Shown piece after piece: positions 26,312 to 35,812 of a stretch of 64,000 nt of DNA. Position 1 is the first letter of the stretch. Each line of letters begins with the position of its first letter. The translations under genes were made by a program, and so were the position numbers. The notes under the pieces were generated by a model, which made no database searches, had not been told where the DNA came from, and saw only the letters and a list, made by a program, of their open reading frames with translations. Source of the DNA: Bacteroidaceae bacterium (lineage in GTDB: Bacteria; Bacteroidota; Bacteroidia; Bacteroidales; Bacteroidaceae); the NCBI GenBank assembly GCA_017503645.1, contig JAFVSR010000039.1, positions 30,729 to 94,728 on the forward strand, in the 5' to 3' direction.

Positions 26312-28558
26312 TTAAAGAGGGTCCACGTCGTAGTACATTGTGATGGAGCGGTAGCGTTGGCCGGTGGTGAGTGCCTGCTGCAGTGCTTGCAGCGCCTCGT
26401 TCACTTTGTATTGCGACAGCCCGTTTTCCACCTTCAACACAATTTTTCGTATGTACAGTTCCTTTACGCGTGCTACGGGCGGCAGGTCGGGGCCCAGGAT
26501 GCGGTTTTCGAATATTTTTCGCAGTTGCTGCCCCATAAGTTCCGAGAACTCCTCCAGCACGGCTATCTCGCGGTGTTTCATATATATGTAAACCAACCGA
26601 TAAAAAGGAGGATAATGAAACATCATACGCTCGCTCAGCTGGCTGTTGTAGAACTGTGTATAGTTGTTATCCACAATATGCGGTATCACCGGTGCATCGG
26701 GAATTTTTGTTTGCAGAAACACCTTGCCCTGCCCGCTCTTGCGGCCGGCACGGCCTGCCACCTGCGCCATAAGCTGGAAGGCTCGCTCGGTGGCTCTGAA
26801 GTCGGGGTAGTTGAGCAGGCTGTCGGCATTTATTATGCCCACCACTGCCACGTTGTCAAAGTCGAGCCCCTTGGACACCATCTGTGTGCCAATGAGTATG
26901 TCGGTCTTTCCCTCCTGGAAGGCTGTTATTATTTTTTCGTATGCAGTGCGGGTGCGTGTGGTGTCGAGGTCCATACGGGCAATGCGAGCCTCCGGGAATA
27001 GGTTTTGCAGGTCATCCTCTATCTTTTCCGTGCCGTATCCGAGGTTCACAAAATTGTTCTCCTCGCAGTTGGGGCAGTATTTGGGTGCGGGTATGGTGTA
27101 ACCACAATAGTGACAGGTGAGCTTATCGGCGTTCTTGTGCAGTGTGAGGCTCACATCGCAGTGCTTGCACTTGGGCACCCAGCCACAGGTGCGACACTCC
27201 AGCAAGGGCGCGTAGCCGCGGCGGTTCTGGAACAATATTATCTGCTTGCCATCCTTCAGCGCCTCGCTCATAGCATCGGTAAGAGGGTCGCTGAATGGGC
27301 CTGTCATACGCTTGCGGTGCTTCATATCCTTGATGTCCACCACCTCTATGTGCGGCAGTTGCACGGCGCGGTGGCGAGTGGTGAGGCTCACAAGGCCGTA
27401 TTTGCCCGTTGTGGCATTGTAGTAGCTCTCTATCGAGGGAGTGGCAGTGCCAAGCAGGGTTTTTGCCCCATAGAACGATGCAAGCACTATGGCTGCATTG
27501 CGGGCATTGTAGCGCGGTGCAGGCTCCTGTTGCTTGTAGCTGTTTTCGTGCTCTTCGTCAACAATTACAAGTCCGAGTTTCTTGAATGGCAGGAACACCG
27601 ACGAACGCACGCCAAGGATTATATCGTAGGGGGTGTCGCTCATCTGTTTCTTCCATATCTCCACCCGCTCGGCATCGGAAAATTTAGAGTGGTAGAGCCC
27701 TATGCGGTTGCCGAACACCCGCCTCAAGCGCTCCACTATCTGCTTGGTGAGGGCAATCTCGGGCAGCATATAAAGCACCTGCTGGCCGCGTGCGAGCGCC
27801 TCGGTAATCAGGTGTATGTATATCTCGGTTTTTCCTGCCGACGTCACGCCGTGCAGCAGGGTTACGTTCTTTTGTGCAAAACTCTCTTTTATATCCTCAA
27901 ATGCTCTCTTCTGTGCATCGCTCAAGCTGTTCAGCGGCACTACAGGCTCGGCATTTGTGTTAAGCCGCCCAATCTCCACCTCGTAGCTCTCCAAGAAGCC
28001 CTTGTCGGTGAGCTCCTTGTATATATTGGGCTGCACCTGTGCCTGCTCCAGCAGTTTATGCTTCGATACCTCTATGCGCTGCCCGCTGTGGAATTGCGAC
28101 ATTTGCAGGTAGGTGTCGAGCAGGCGTTTCTGGCGCGGGGCACGCGACAGTGATTGCAGCACCAGTGCCACCGCTTTTTCGTCGCGGCAGTGCTTTGTGA
28201 GCCTTGTGCGTATTTCGGTGCGGGGTTTGAATTCCCCCTTGAGCCCTTGCGGAATGGCAGCCTTGTATATGTCGCCCATACTGCACAGGTAGTAGCGTGC
28301 TATCCATTCCCACAGTTTCAGTTGGGTGGGGAGTATGATTGGTGCTTCGTCGAGAAGTTCCTCTATTGGGCGCACCTTGCAGTCGGTGGGCTCGTTGTCG
28401 TGAGAGGCCACCACTATTGCGGTGTAATGCTTTTTGGGGCCGAGTGGAACGCTCACGCGACACCCTGCCTGCACACTCCCTTCCCACTGCGGCGGTATGC
28501 TGTATGTGTAGCTTGTGGGTAGGGGCAATGGTAGTATTACATCTGCAAATTTTGCCAT
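26312..28558 (-). CDS. priA: Primosomal protein N', replication restart helicase
   Basis: A 748-residue superfamily 2 helicase that reloads the replisome at stalled forks. N-terminal DNA-binding domain MAKFADVILPLPLPTSYTYS; Walker A LLHGVTSAGKTEIY; Walker B IVDEEHENSYKQ; a zinc module with eight Cys (CRTCGWVPKCKHC and CHYCGYTIPAPKYCPNC); helicase motifs V/VI near GTQMVSKGLDFDNVAVVGII and AGRAGR. The ATG at 28558 is used because the frame extension begins with GTG. dnaG at the other end of the window works in the same process. Confidence 0.96.
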   Translation of the reverse strand: MAKFADVILPLPLPTSYTYSIPPQWEGSVQAGCRVSVPLGPKKHYTAIVVASHDNEPTDCKVRPIEELLDEAPIILPTQLKLWEWIARYYLCSMGDIYKAAIPQGLKGEFKPRTEIRTRLTKHCRDEKAVALVLQSLSRAPRQKRLLDTYLQMSQFHSGQRIEVSKHKLLEQAQVQPNIYKELTDKGFLESYEVEIGRLNTNAEPVVPLNSLSDAQKRAFEDIKESFAQKNVTLLHGVTSAGKTEIYIHLITEALARGQQVLYMLPEIALTKQIVERLRRVFGNRIGLYHSKFSDAERVEIWKKQMSDTPYDIILGVRSSVFLPFKKLGLVIVDEEHENSYKQQEPAPRYNARNAAIVLASFYGAKTLLGTATPSIESYYNATTGKYGLVSLTTRHRAVQLPHIEVVDIKDMKHRKRMTGPFSDPLTDAMSEALKDGKQIILFQNRRGYAPLLECRTCGWVPKCKHCDVSLTLHKNADKLTCHYCGYTIPAPKYCPNCEENNFVNLGYGTEKIEDDLQNLFPEARIARMDLDTTRTRTAYEKIITAFQEGKTDILIGTQMVSKGLDFDNVAVVGIINADSLLNYPDFRATERAFQLMAQVAGRAGRKSGQGKVFLQTKIPDAPVIPHIVDNNYTQFYNSQLSERMMFHYPPFYRLVYIYMKHREIAVLEEFSELMGQQLRKIFENRILGPDLPPVARVKELYIRKIVLKVENGLSQYKVNEALQALQQALTTGQRYRSITMYYDVDPL

Positions 28559-28625
28559 AACTGTCACGAAGGTATGAAAAAGGGGCGAATGTGCAAAATA
28601 GTTGCGACGCCCCTGGTGTAAAAAA

Positions 28626-28655
28626 CATTGGTGGCAAGCGTGCTTGCCACCAATG
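28626..28655 (-). terminator. Intrinsic terminator after the PorT-like barrel gene
   Basis: A 14-bp perfect inverted repeat (CATTGGTGGCAAGC and its complement) with a 2-nt centre, followed on the minus strand by TTTTTT. It lies 27 nt after the barrel gene stop and upstream of priA. Confidence 0.92.
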
Positions 28656-28682
28656 GATATGTATTAACAGCTGTCTGCTCTA

Positions 28683-29303
28683 TTAGAAGATATATGCAGC
28701 CGATACCTGCCAGGTGTTCACCTTTGAGCCTTTTATGTAGTCCCAACCTGCGCTTGTGGGGTCTGCTTTAAGTTCACCGGTGTTGCCAAGTGCAATGTTG
28801 TAGTTGATGTGCAACTGTATGTGGTTGAGCACGGTGGCACCTGCACCCAGGTTAAGGCTCAGGTTGCTCTTCTTGTATTCCCACTTTGCAACTTCCATAC
28901 CTGACTCTTTCCAGCTCTCGTCGCCATCGCCCATTGTCCAACCGAACTGGGGGCCTACAGCCACAAAGGGCTCCAGGAATTTGTTTACAACGGGGAGTGA
29001 AAGCTCGTAACGCAGGTAGATGGGTACTTCGATGCTGCGACGTGTGATATCCTCACCCTCAAGCTCTGAACTTGTCTGTGAATAGAGAAGGTTACCCTCG
29101 ATGCCCAGGCCCACGATGGGAAGCATAATTTTTGCTGTGGGGCCTACGAAGAAACCGCTCTTTCCTTCGCTCTTTATGTCATCGAGTGAACCGGGCTTGC
29201 TTGCAAGGTTCATACCGGCTTTAATACCCCAATTGAACTGTGCAAATGCGGGAGCAGATGCCAACAAACACAATGTGATTGCAATACCAAAAATCTTTTT
29301 CAT
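28683..29303 (-). CDS. Outer-membrane beta-barrel protein, PorT-like
   Basis: A 206-residue exported protein. Signal peptide MKKIFGIAITLCLLASAPAF then AQFNWGIKAGMNLAS, the opening of the OMP beta-barrel 2 (PorT-like) family. Alternating hydrophobic strands and a terminal aromatic residue (WQVSAAYIF) fit an eight-stranded barrel. The ATG at 29303 is preferred over an in-frame TTG two codons earlier. It lies downstream of gldN but is separated from it by repeat copy 2, whose hairpin probably ends the gld operon. A direct role in type IX secretion is not shown. Confidence 0.85.
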   Translation of the reverse strand: MKKIFGIAITLCLLASAPAFAQFNWGIKAGMNLASKPGSLDDIKSEGKSGFFVGPTAKIMLPIVGLGIEGNLLYSQTSSELEGEDITRRSIEVPIYLRYELSLPVVNKFLEPFVAVGPQFGWTMGDGDESWKESGMEVAKWEYKKSNLSLNLGAGATVLNHIQLHINYNIALGNTGELKADPTSAGWDYIKGSKVNTWQVSAAYIF

Positions 29304-29421
29304 ATCCAATGTTTTTAATGTTATTGATTCTTTCTTTGCAGCCTGCGGCTGTCATTATTGGCGCAAAATAAGTATAAAATTGGTTAAAATGCAAATTTTG
29401 ACCAATTTCTTTATATAACAA

Positions 29422-29589
29422 ATGAAGATGACTAAAAAGTGTATTTTTGCGTTACGCTTGCCTTCAAAATCCTCATTTACGCTTAGTAAACTGCGGTTTT
29501 TCAGGCTGCTCAAGCCTTAAACTACATCTTTTTATTCATCTCCCTGCAAAATGAGGCTGCTAAAAAATACTTTTTAGTCAGCCTCATTT
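29422..29589 (+). repeat. Intergenic repeat, copy 2
   Basis: It matches 4291-4459 at all but five positions. The changes are one loop base (29510), and 29550, 29552, 29586 and 29588, which are the two members of two base pairs in the terminal hairpin. It fills the gap between the 3' end of gldN and the start of the barrel gene, both on the minus strand. The long-range pair TGACTAAAAAGT (29429-29440) with 29569-29580 is kept. Confidence 0.9.
29549..29589 (-). terminator. Hairpin of repeat copy 2, probable gldN terminator
   Basis: AAATGAGGCTG (29549-29559) pairs with 29579-29589, with an inner CTAAAAA/TTTTTAG stem. Read on the minus strand it follows the gldN stop by 8 nt and is followed by TTTTGC, so it can terminate the gld operon. 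Confidence 0.7.
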
Positions 29590-29597
29590 ATGATAAA

Positions 29598-30671
29598 TTA
29601 TCTTCTTGTACGTCTTACCGATACCTTTGCACCGCCCGAGCTGCTTTTACTGCTCTTTTTCTTTTTGGCGCTCTCCTTCTTGTCGCTGCTTTTCTTTTTG
29701 GTGCTGCGGAAGAGGCTCTTTTTCTCGCTCTTCTCTGTTGCCGCGGAGTCGCTTGCAACGGTGGTGCTGTCGGTGGCTGCCGCTACAACGGGCTTGGGAG
29801 TGTTCCACAGGTTGGCACGGAAATCGGCAAGCTGTTTTTCAATGTTAGCCTGCTCTTTCTTCACCGCTGTGCTGTCCTTGCAGTATTGGTTCAGTGCAAG
29901 GTTTCTGAGGTTCACGGTCTTGTATATCTCGCCGTCGTAGCAGTTTTTCACGAAGTAGTCGTTTATAGTCATAGACGACACGTTGTTGTAGCTGCTGGTA
30001 ACGAGTGTCTGCTGTGCAAGCAGGGTGGAAATCTCGTCGTAGTTGAGCCAGAACATAGGATATTTCACAATCTCGGTGCTGAACTCGTTTGCAGTGCGGT
30101 GTAGCACGGGGCAGATTGCCGTCACGCGAGTGTTGTATGTGGCTGTGCGCTGGTCGTAGTAGTTGCTCTCCTTAATGTAGTAGCTCAACACCTCGCCGCT
30201 GGGAACATCGCTCTTGTTCACTACAAAGCCGCCGTCTTGCTCCTCATAGTATATGCGGTAGTTGTCGAGGAGGTCCTTGGGTGCTATCTTGTTCTCCTCG
30301 TCGAACGATTCATAGCCGTCGAGGTTATATTTGTAGGCTGTTATTGTGCCGTCGAGTATAAGGCGGAACACGTATGTAAAGAGGTTCACGCTGCCACCCA
30401 TAGGCTCCACGGGGTAGTAGAGCGATGCGTTTTTCTCGTTCTTCAAGTCGAGCGAGCGGTAGATGTCGCGCTTCCACACAACCTCCTGCGGTACCACGGT
30501 TGCGGGGTACTGGCTCTTTGCACGCTCTGTCATATTCACCGTTACAGTTGCTGTGGCGGCCTTCTGCTCCTTTTTGGCATTCTCTTTTATGCGGGCAGGT
30601 GGCTGTGCAACCGCGTATTGTCCCATAAGGGATACTGCTATGATAACAACTAATTTGCTGACGTATTTCAT
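29598..30671 (-). CDS. gldN: Type IX secretion / gliding protein GldN
   Basis: A 357-residue exported protein (signal MKYVSKLVVIIAVSLMGQYA then VAQPPARI). GldN-type core: VVWKRDIYRSLDLKNEKNAS, YYPVEPMGGSVNLFTYVFRL and EICPVLHRT-like region with FWLNYDEISTLLAQQ. GldN forms with GldK the periplasmic ring of the type IX translocon. The last ~45 residues are very rich in Lys and Ser and end in VSVRRTRR, an extension beyond the usual core. It is the final gene of porP-gldK-gldL-gldM-gldN. Confidence 0.95.
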   Translation of the reverse strand: MKYVSKLVVIIAVSLMGQYAVAQPPARIKENAKKEQKAATATVTVNMTERAKSQYPATVVPQEVVWKRDIYRSLDLKNEKNASLYYPVEPMGGSVNLFTYVFRLILDGTITAYKYNLDGYESFDEENKIAPKDLLDNYRIYYEEQDGGFVVNKSDVPSGEVLSYYIKESNYYDQRTATYNTRVTAICPVLHRTANEFSTEIVKYPMFWLNYDEISTLLAQQTLVTSSYNNVSSMTINDYFVKNCYDGEIYKTVNLRNLALNQYCKDSTAVKKEQANIEKQLADFRANLWNTPKPVVAAATDSTTVASDSAATEKSEKKSLFRSTKKKSSDKKESAKKKKSSKSSSGGAKVSVRRTRR

Positions 30672-30716
30672 AACTCTTTTCTTTTATCCTTTATTTTGTG
30701 GCAGGTGCCCCTGCTG

Positions 30717-32294
30717 TTAGTTGATTATTACCTCGAGTGATGTGGGCAAGAGGCGCTCTACATTGTCGGGGCCTATGGCCTTTACGTGTGATATGTAGAA
30801 TCGCTTGCCGCGGCTCAGGTTGCGGAACATATCTTTTTGACGTGCTGTGAAATTGGCTCCTTGCGACAGCAATGGGATTGCGTTACCCATATTGTCGTAG
30901 AAAACAGTTTCGAACGACAGCACCTTGAAACCTATGTTCAGCAGGCCGTCGTCTATGGCGGCTACAATGCCGTCGGTGCTCATAAGGGCCTGTTTGCTGA
31001 ATGCCGTGCCACCGCGGTAGCGCTGTGTGTTGCCATCCTTGTCCTTGTACTCTATGAAGGGGGTGGGGTTGGGCAACTGGCGCACGCGGAAACTGTATTG
31101 TCCCATACTCTGGCTGCGCCCCTCCTCGTTCTGAGCGGTCACGCCTATCACAATATCTTCTCCCACCTGCGATGGAGTTACCACATAGCCGCCCTTGCCG
31201 TCGCTCTTTAACGAGCCCTTGCCGCTTGCTATGCTTGCGCTTATCTTGTTGGCTGCCACGCCGGGAACCGATATGCTCACGGGGTTTTCGAAGCCTGCAT
31301 AAAGCACGTTCATAAGCGACGCGCTCACTGTGGCGGTGGGCTCCACCACGGTATATTTCTGCGAGAAATCGTAGCGTGTCTGTGCACCGGCACCATCGTT
31401 CACAAGCATATATCCGTTAAGGGTGTAGTCGCCCACGGCGTTGCACAGCTTGCTGTACTCACCGTTTTCAGTCTCAAACAGTTTGTCGTCTATGTATATC
31501 TGCGGGCGCTGTGTGGAATCCACTGCCGCAAGGATAATCTGTGCCGAGAACTCGCTGCCACGTACCACGTTGCGCGATGTGGGTATTACCAACGAACGTA
31601 TCAGGTTCACACGTACGTCGCCCACGTCTATGTTTCTTGCAAGTGTGTGCAGCACCTCGCCTTCGGCATATCTTACGTCGTTCTGCAATTTGGTGAGCAG
31701 TGTGATGGCTGCAATTGCGGGCATACTTTCGAAATGGTACTCCTGCCAGTTCTTGAGCAGCGAAATGTCGCGACGGGGTACCTCGGTGCTGAAGCTGCTC
31801 TCTATTATGGCACGCTGCACCGAATCGGTTACCATCGTTAATATCTCCTCGCGGTACTTGGTTATGGCATCGTAGAGCACCTGTCCCTGTCCGGTGCCGG
31901 GTGCAAGCATCACCGATGTGGCAGCCTCCAAATCCTCGCGGTTCACAAGGTTTCGGTAGTCGCCGTCGGCGCCGTCGGCCTTCTTTGCAATGCGCACCTT
32001 TAGTTTGTCGGCAAGGTTATAAATGGAGTCCGATATCTTTTTAACGTGGGTGGCGCGGTTGTACCACTCGCGCACCTTCTCGGGGTTTTGTGCCATAAAG
32101 GCTTCAAAATCCTTGTATAGCGCCTCGTTCTGCTTGCCTGCGTTCACAGAACTCTTCGAGAGGCTCTCATCGACCAGCGTGAAGCCGTTGAGCACGTCGG
32201 AAGAGACGTTCAGTGCAAGCATCGCCATCAGAAGAACGTACATAAGGTTAATCATCTTCTGACGTGGAGAGACTCTTTGTTTCTTTACCTTCAT
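30717..32294 (-). CDS. gldM: Type IX secretion motor protein GldM
   Basis: A 525-residue inner-membrane protein with one N-terminal helix (MINLMYVLLMAMLALNVSSD) and a long periplasmic part of stacked domains (FIEYKDKDGNTQRYRGG near residue 420). GldM and GldL form the proton-driven rotary motor of the system; GldM spans the periplasm to reach the GldK-GldN ring. It is preceded by gldL (12 nt) and followed by gldN (45 nt). The N-terminal KQRVSPRQKMINLMYVLLMA is a strong family signature. Confidence 0.96.
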   Translation of the reverse strand: MKVKKQRVSPRQKMINLMYVLLMAMLALNVSSDVLNGFTLVDESLSKSSVNAGKQNEALYKDFEAFMAQNPEKVREWYNRATHVKKISDSIYNLADKLKVRIAKKADGADGDYRNLVNREDLEAATSVMLAPGTGQGQVLYDAITKYREEILTMVTDSVQRAIIESSFSTEVPRRDISLLKNWQEYHFESMPAIAAITLLTKLQNDVRYAEGEVLHTLARNIDVGDVRVNLIRSLVIPTSRNVVRGSEFSAQIILAAVDSTQRPQIYIDDKLFETENGEYSKLCNAVGDYTLNGYMLVNDGAGAQTRYDFSQKYTVVEPTATVSASLMNVLYAGFENPVSISVPGVAANKISASIASGKGSLKSDGKGGYVVTPSQVGEDIVIGVTAQNEEGRSQSMGQYSFRVRQLPNPTPFIEYKDKDGNTQRYRGGTAFSKQALMSTDGIVAAIDDGLLNIGFKVLSFETVFYDNMGNAIPLLSQGANFTARQKDMFRNLSRGKRFYISHVKAIGPDNVERLLPTSLEVIIN

Positions 32295-32306
32295 TGTGTA
32301 GTTCTC

Positions 32307-33071
32307 TTAAATTTGAGGCTTGTTCATATTTGTTGTCATCGCCTGTATCATACGGGCATACATAGCATTGAGCTCTTCAATCTGTGCAGCCATCTTCTTT
32401 GTCTGCTCGTTCACACGGTCTATTGCATTGGCCTGGTTACCGGCACTGCGCAACTGTGTTTCGTAGAGAGCGTTTATGCCTGTGAGGTTGCGACCCAGTG
32501 TCTCCATCTCCTCCATATTGCGGCCCAGTGCATCAGCCTGCTCCGATATGTGCTTGATGGCATCGTTAAGCGCACGTACCTTCTCGATGTACTCTTCGGT
32601 AACCTCGTCCATCTGCGGTATGAGGTCGGGGTTGCCTGTGATGGCTGCGCCACCCTGTACCACGGCGGGTGCACCGGTTGCTATGCCTGTGCCTGCTGCA
32701 ACAACGCCTTCGGCAGGGGCTGCAATGTTGCCACCGCTACCTATTGTGCCGTTAATTACAATGGTGCCACCCTGCAGGCCTGCACCCACAATGTTGGTTG
32801 CGGCAGCCCTCTCCTCGGCCTCCTCCTCTTTTTTCTCATCGACAGCCACGTCGTAGGGGCGCTCAAATGCCGAGAAGAAGAACACGATGACCTCGGTTCC
32901 CATACCCACGAAGAGCATAAGGTTGGCACCTGTGATGTGTGTGAGCTTAAAGAGTGTTCCCAAGATAACGATGGCTGCACCCCAACTGTAGAGGTAGTTG
33001 AGAACGGTTTTTCCTCTTGCCGAATCCATAAATGCCTGAATTCGTCTTATTGCGTTTTTATATTTGCCCAT
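32307..33071 (-). CDS. gldL: Type IX secretion motor protein GldL
   Basis: A 254-residue inner-membrane protein. Two N-terminal helices (YSWGAAIVILGTLFKLTHI; ANLMLFVGMGTEVIVFFFSA) include the conserved acidic residue in MGTEVIVFF that is linked to proton flow. A Gly/Ala-rich middle and a coiled coil (about 165-245) complete it. It is the stator/energy partner of GldM. Position between gldK and gldM is the standard order. Confidence 0.95.
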   Translation of the reverse strand: MGKYKNAIRRIQAFMDSARGKTVLNYLYSWGAAIVILGTLFKLTHITGANLMLFVGMGTEVIVFFFSAFERPYDVAVDEKKEEEAEERAAATNIVGAGLQGGTIVINGTIGSGGNIAAPAEGVVAAGTGIATGAPAVVQGGAAITGNPDLIPQMDEVTEEYIEKVRALNDAIKHISEQADALGRNMEEMETLGRNLTGINALYETQLRSAGNQANAIDRVNEQTKKMAAQIEELNAMYARMIQAMTTNMNKPQI

Positions 33072-33116
33072 AGCTTCTTTCTATAATGAATATACTTATG
33101 TGTGAATATGCTTTTT

Positions 33117-34547
33117 TTATTTTCTTCTGTCGGTACCTGCATAGCTGCGCACACAGCGGAAACCAATGTATGAACGCGACTCGTTCTGGTACTCGTAGCT
33201 GCGGGTTGCGCCCTGAATGAAACGCACGGCATCTTTCCACGAACCGCCGCGCACGGTCTTTTTCTTCATACTGTAGGGGTCCTCTTTTGCGGCTTTGTAC
33301 TGCAGGTCGGGGTTCATATCGCTCATTTGCAGCACGCCGGCCTCGGTGTATACAGTAGATGTCCACTCGGCTACGTTGCCGGCCATATCGTAGAGGCCGT
33401 TTGAGTTTGCCGAGAATATTCCGCAACGCGATGTGATGAGGCTGCCATCCTTGGTATAGTTACCCTCTTCGGGCTTGTAGTTGGCATAGTAGCAACCCTC
33501 GTCGCTCTTTGTTTCGTCGCCGTCCCAGGGATATTTGCCGCCCTCTTTGCCACGGGCTGCATATTCCCACTCTGCTTCCGAAGGCAGGCGGTAGCGCTGT
33601 ATCCATTTGGCCTGTGCACCCAAGCCGCGCAGCAGGTAATCGGTGCGCCAGGCGCAGAATGCGTTTGCCTGCTCCCAACTTACGCCCACCACGGGATGGT
33701 TGTTATAGTTGGGATGGCTGAAATAGAGGTTCAGATACATTTCGTTGTTTGCATTGGGGAAATCGTTCACCCAGCAGGTGGTGTCGGGGTATATGTTCAC
33801 AATGTATGTGTGCAGGAAGTCGAACTGGCTCGACAGGGGGCGTGTGATGGTTTCGCGCACAATAACTCCGTCATCGTCTATGTATGCAGTGTCCTTCGAT
33901 ATTATCACCTCGGCTTCGTAGTCGGTGGGAATATCGGTGTTGCGGTTGCGCTCCTCGGGGTTCAGGCGGTTCTTGCGCAATGCAGCCTGTGTGTAGTCGT
34001 AGATGCTGTAACGGTAGTTCATCTGCGATGCATCGAGCATTTTCTCGCCTGTAACGGGGTTGGTGATATAAACGCTCTCTATTGCACGCTGCTCGTCCTC
34101 GGTAGGTCTTTGCCAGGGGATGGGCTTCTTCCAGTTAAGATAGGGCTCGATGGGCTCGCCATACTCGTCCTCGGTTATCTTGTAGGTCTCGTCGCCGCCA
34201 TATGCGGGGTCGGCAAGGCGCTCACGGATAATAGAGTCGCGCACCCAATACACGAACTGGCGATACTTGGCGTTTGAAACCTCGGCCTCGTCCATCCAGA
34301 ATGCATCAACCGAAATCTCCTTTACGGGTGCCGATGTGCCCCACAAAGAGTCGGCCTTCTCCTCGCCCACCTTTATGGAACCGCGTTTTACAAGCACCAT
34401 ACCATAGGGGATGGGCTCGTTTATGCTTGCGGCATTTACGCCTGTAACTTCTCCTCCGTTGGCGTTGCCAAAGCTACGGGGGCTGAGGCACGATGTCGCA
34501 ACGAGCGCCAAAAGAATCATTGGCAGAAAAATTATCTTTTTCATCAT
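33117..34547 (-). CDS. gldK: Type IX secretion lipoprotein GldK
   Basis: A 476-residue lipoprotein (lipobox VATSC) with a formylglycine-generating-enzyme/SUMF1-like fold: VLVKRGSIKVG, VSVDAFWMDEAEVSNAKYRQ-like start, VVGVSWEQANAFCAWRTDYL, RLPSEAEWEYAARGKEGGKY and VRGGSWKDAVRFIQ. GldK anchors the ring to the outer membrane and binds GldN. The start overlaps the porP stop (ATGA); two ATGs are adjacent (34547, 34544) and cannot be told apart. Enzymatic activity is not expected for GldK members. Confidence 0.95.
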   Translation of the reverse strand: MMKKIIFLPMILLALVATSCLSPRSFGNANGGEVTGVNAASINEPIPYGMVLVKRGSIKVGEEKADSLWGTSAPVKEISVDAFWMDEAEVSNAKYRQFVYWVRDSIIRERLADPAYGGDETYKITEDEYGEPIEPYLNWKKPIPWQRPTEDEQRAIESVYITNPVTGEKMLDASQMNYRYSIYDYTQAALRKNRLNPEERNRNTDIPTDYEAEVIISKDTAYIDDDGVIVRETITRPLSSQFDFLHTYIVNIYPDTTCWVNDFPNANNEMYLNLYFSHPNYNNHPVVGVSWEQANAFCAWRTDYLLRGLGAQAKWIQRYRLPSEAEWEYAARGKEGGKYPWDGDETKSDEGCYYANYKPEEGNYTKDGSLITSRCGIFSANSNGLYDMAGNVAEWTSTVYTEAGVLQMSDMNPDLQYKAAKEDPYSMKKKTVRGGSWKDAVRFIQGATRSYEYQNESRSYIGFRCVRSYAGTDRRK

Positions 34548-35485
34548 TTCAATATTCTTATACTGTTATGTTTATTCTTTCCTTTCTTAAATATATCGAG
34601 GTTCATACTGTATCCTATGAATATGTCGTGGTTTCCATTCTTTGCCCCCACCCCCGATGTGTATAGTTCATAGGCATAGCTTGCCGTAATATTCATAAAC
34701 TCGATGCCGAAAAACAGCGCCACAGATGTGTCGTAGCTGTATGTGATGCCACCAAAGTACTCCTTGTCGTCGTGCGTGTATGTGCCTTTTGCGGTAATGT
34801 CGGCACGCCAGGCAACAAGGTCGGTCATCAGCTGAATATAGGGCTGTATCGTTATTAACGTATTTTTTATCGGAATATTGCCTCCTGCTGTAAAATTATA
34901 ATATGGCTCTATCTGAATTTCGTTTGTTTCGCCCAGCAGAATGAGTGGCGAATTAAGGTGGAAACCGGCCAGTCCGGCATAGAAATGCTTGTGTTGGTAC
35001 AGGAATCCCAGGCCCACATCGAACTTGTTGCCGTTGGCACTGCCCGATGGGAAGGCGGGGTCGTTGCTGTCGCCACCGAACTCAATGTTCTTGCTGTCGA
35101 ACTCGCAGTTGAGTATTCCTAACTGCACACCGGCTGCCATACGCCCGCCCAGTAGCTTGAATCCGTAGGCATAGTTTGCATATACGTGCTGGTTGGTGAA
35201 GAGACCTATTGCATCGTTCAGTGCGCCTATACCCAACGAGTGGTCGCCACGCACAAACGGAATGGGCGCATCCACGTTTATGAGCATACTTTTGGGGTTG
35301 TTTTCGAACCCTGTCATCTGGTTGCTGTATGCCGTGTATGCCCATAGCTTGCCTGTGGCACCTGCGCCTGCAGGGTTATAAAAGTTAAGCATATTCCAGT
35401 AGTGTGTATAGTGCACGTCGTACTGCGCGCATACATTGGCAAGCGCACCTGTGACCACTATGAGGAATACAATTAACTTTTTCAT
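34544..35485 (-). CDS. porP: PorP/SprF-family outer-membrane protein
   Basis: A 313-residue exported barrel protein. Signal MKKLIVFLIVVTGALANVCA, then QYDVHYTHYWNMLNFYNPAG, the characteristic PorP/SprF start; the later YSNQMTGFENNPKS and GGNIPIKNTLITIQPYIQLM are strand segments. In Porphyromonas PorP works with PorE in anchoring the secretion complex. The ATG at 35485 is chosen because the frame extends only to a TTG. First gene of the type IX core operon. Confidence 0.92.
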   Translation of the reverse strand: MKKLIVFLIVVTGALANVCAQYDVHYTHYWNMLNFYNPAGAGATGKLWAYTAYSNQMTGFENNPKSMLINVDAPIPFVRGDHSLGIGALNDAIGLFTNQHVYANYAYGFKLLGGRMAAGVQLGILNCEFDSKNIEFGGDSNDPAFPSGSANGNKFDVGLGFLYQHKHFYAGLAGFHLNSPLILLGETNEIQIEPYYNFTAGGNIPIKNTLITIQPYIQLMTDLVAWRADITAKGTYTHDDKEYFGGITYSYDTSVALFFGIEFMNITASYAYELYTSGVGAKNGNHDIFIGYSMNLDIFKKGKNKHNSIRILK

Positions 35486-35705
35486 CTCTTTTTTAACGTG
35501 CAAAATGGGTAATTAGTATTTTGTAGGTCAATAGTCCCGTAATTATAATGCAAATTTCGCAAAAAAAATCAAAAATCCATATTTATGATTGAATTTAATG
35601 CATAGAATACGGCTTTCTGTCAAGTCATAACATATATTGTATATAACCGCCTAATTATATTCGCAAGCATAGGGGTGTGTGGTTTCCAACCCTCACTCTT
35701 GGACA

Positions 35706-35743
35706 ACAAATAATGGGGCGACCGCGGTCGCCCCATTATTTGT
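35706..35743. terminator. 38-nt perfect palindrome
   Basis: ACAAATAATGGGGCGACCG is followed directly by its reverse complement, a 19-bp stem. A-rich and T-rich arms allow termination in either direction. Neither flanking gene needs it: porP begins upstream of it on the minus strand and the DUF2795 gene has its own hairpin, so it may end an unannotated short RNA. Confidence 0.75.
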
Positions 35744-35781
35744 ATTTATGTGAATGGAAAGATAGGGTTCATCCTAAAACG

Positions 35782-35812
35782 ACAAATAGGGCAACTGAGT
35801 TGCCCTATTTGT
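35782..35812 (-). terminator. Terminator of the DUF2795 gene
   Basis: A 14-bp stem (ACAAATAGGGCAAC with its complement) around TGA, followed on the minus strand by CGTTTTAGG. It lies 36 nt after the stop codon. Confidence 0.8.

Noticed and set aside
27005-28153. A 382-codon open frame antisense to priA
   Set aside because: Cys/His/Leu-rich shadow composition with no family match, fully inside priA.
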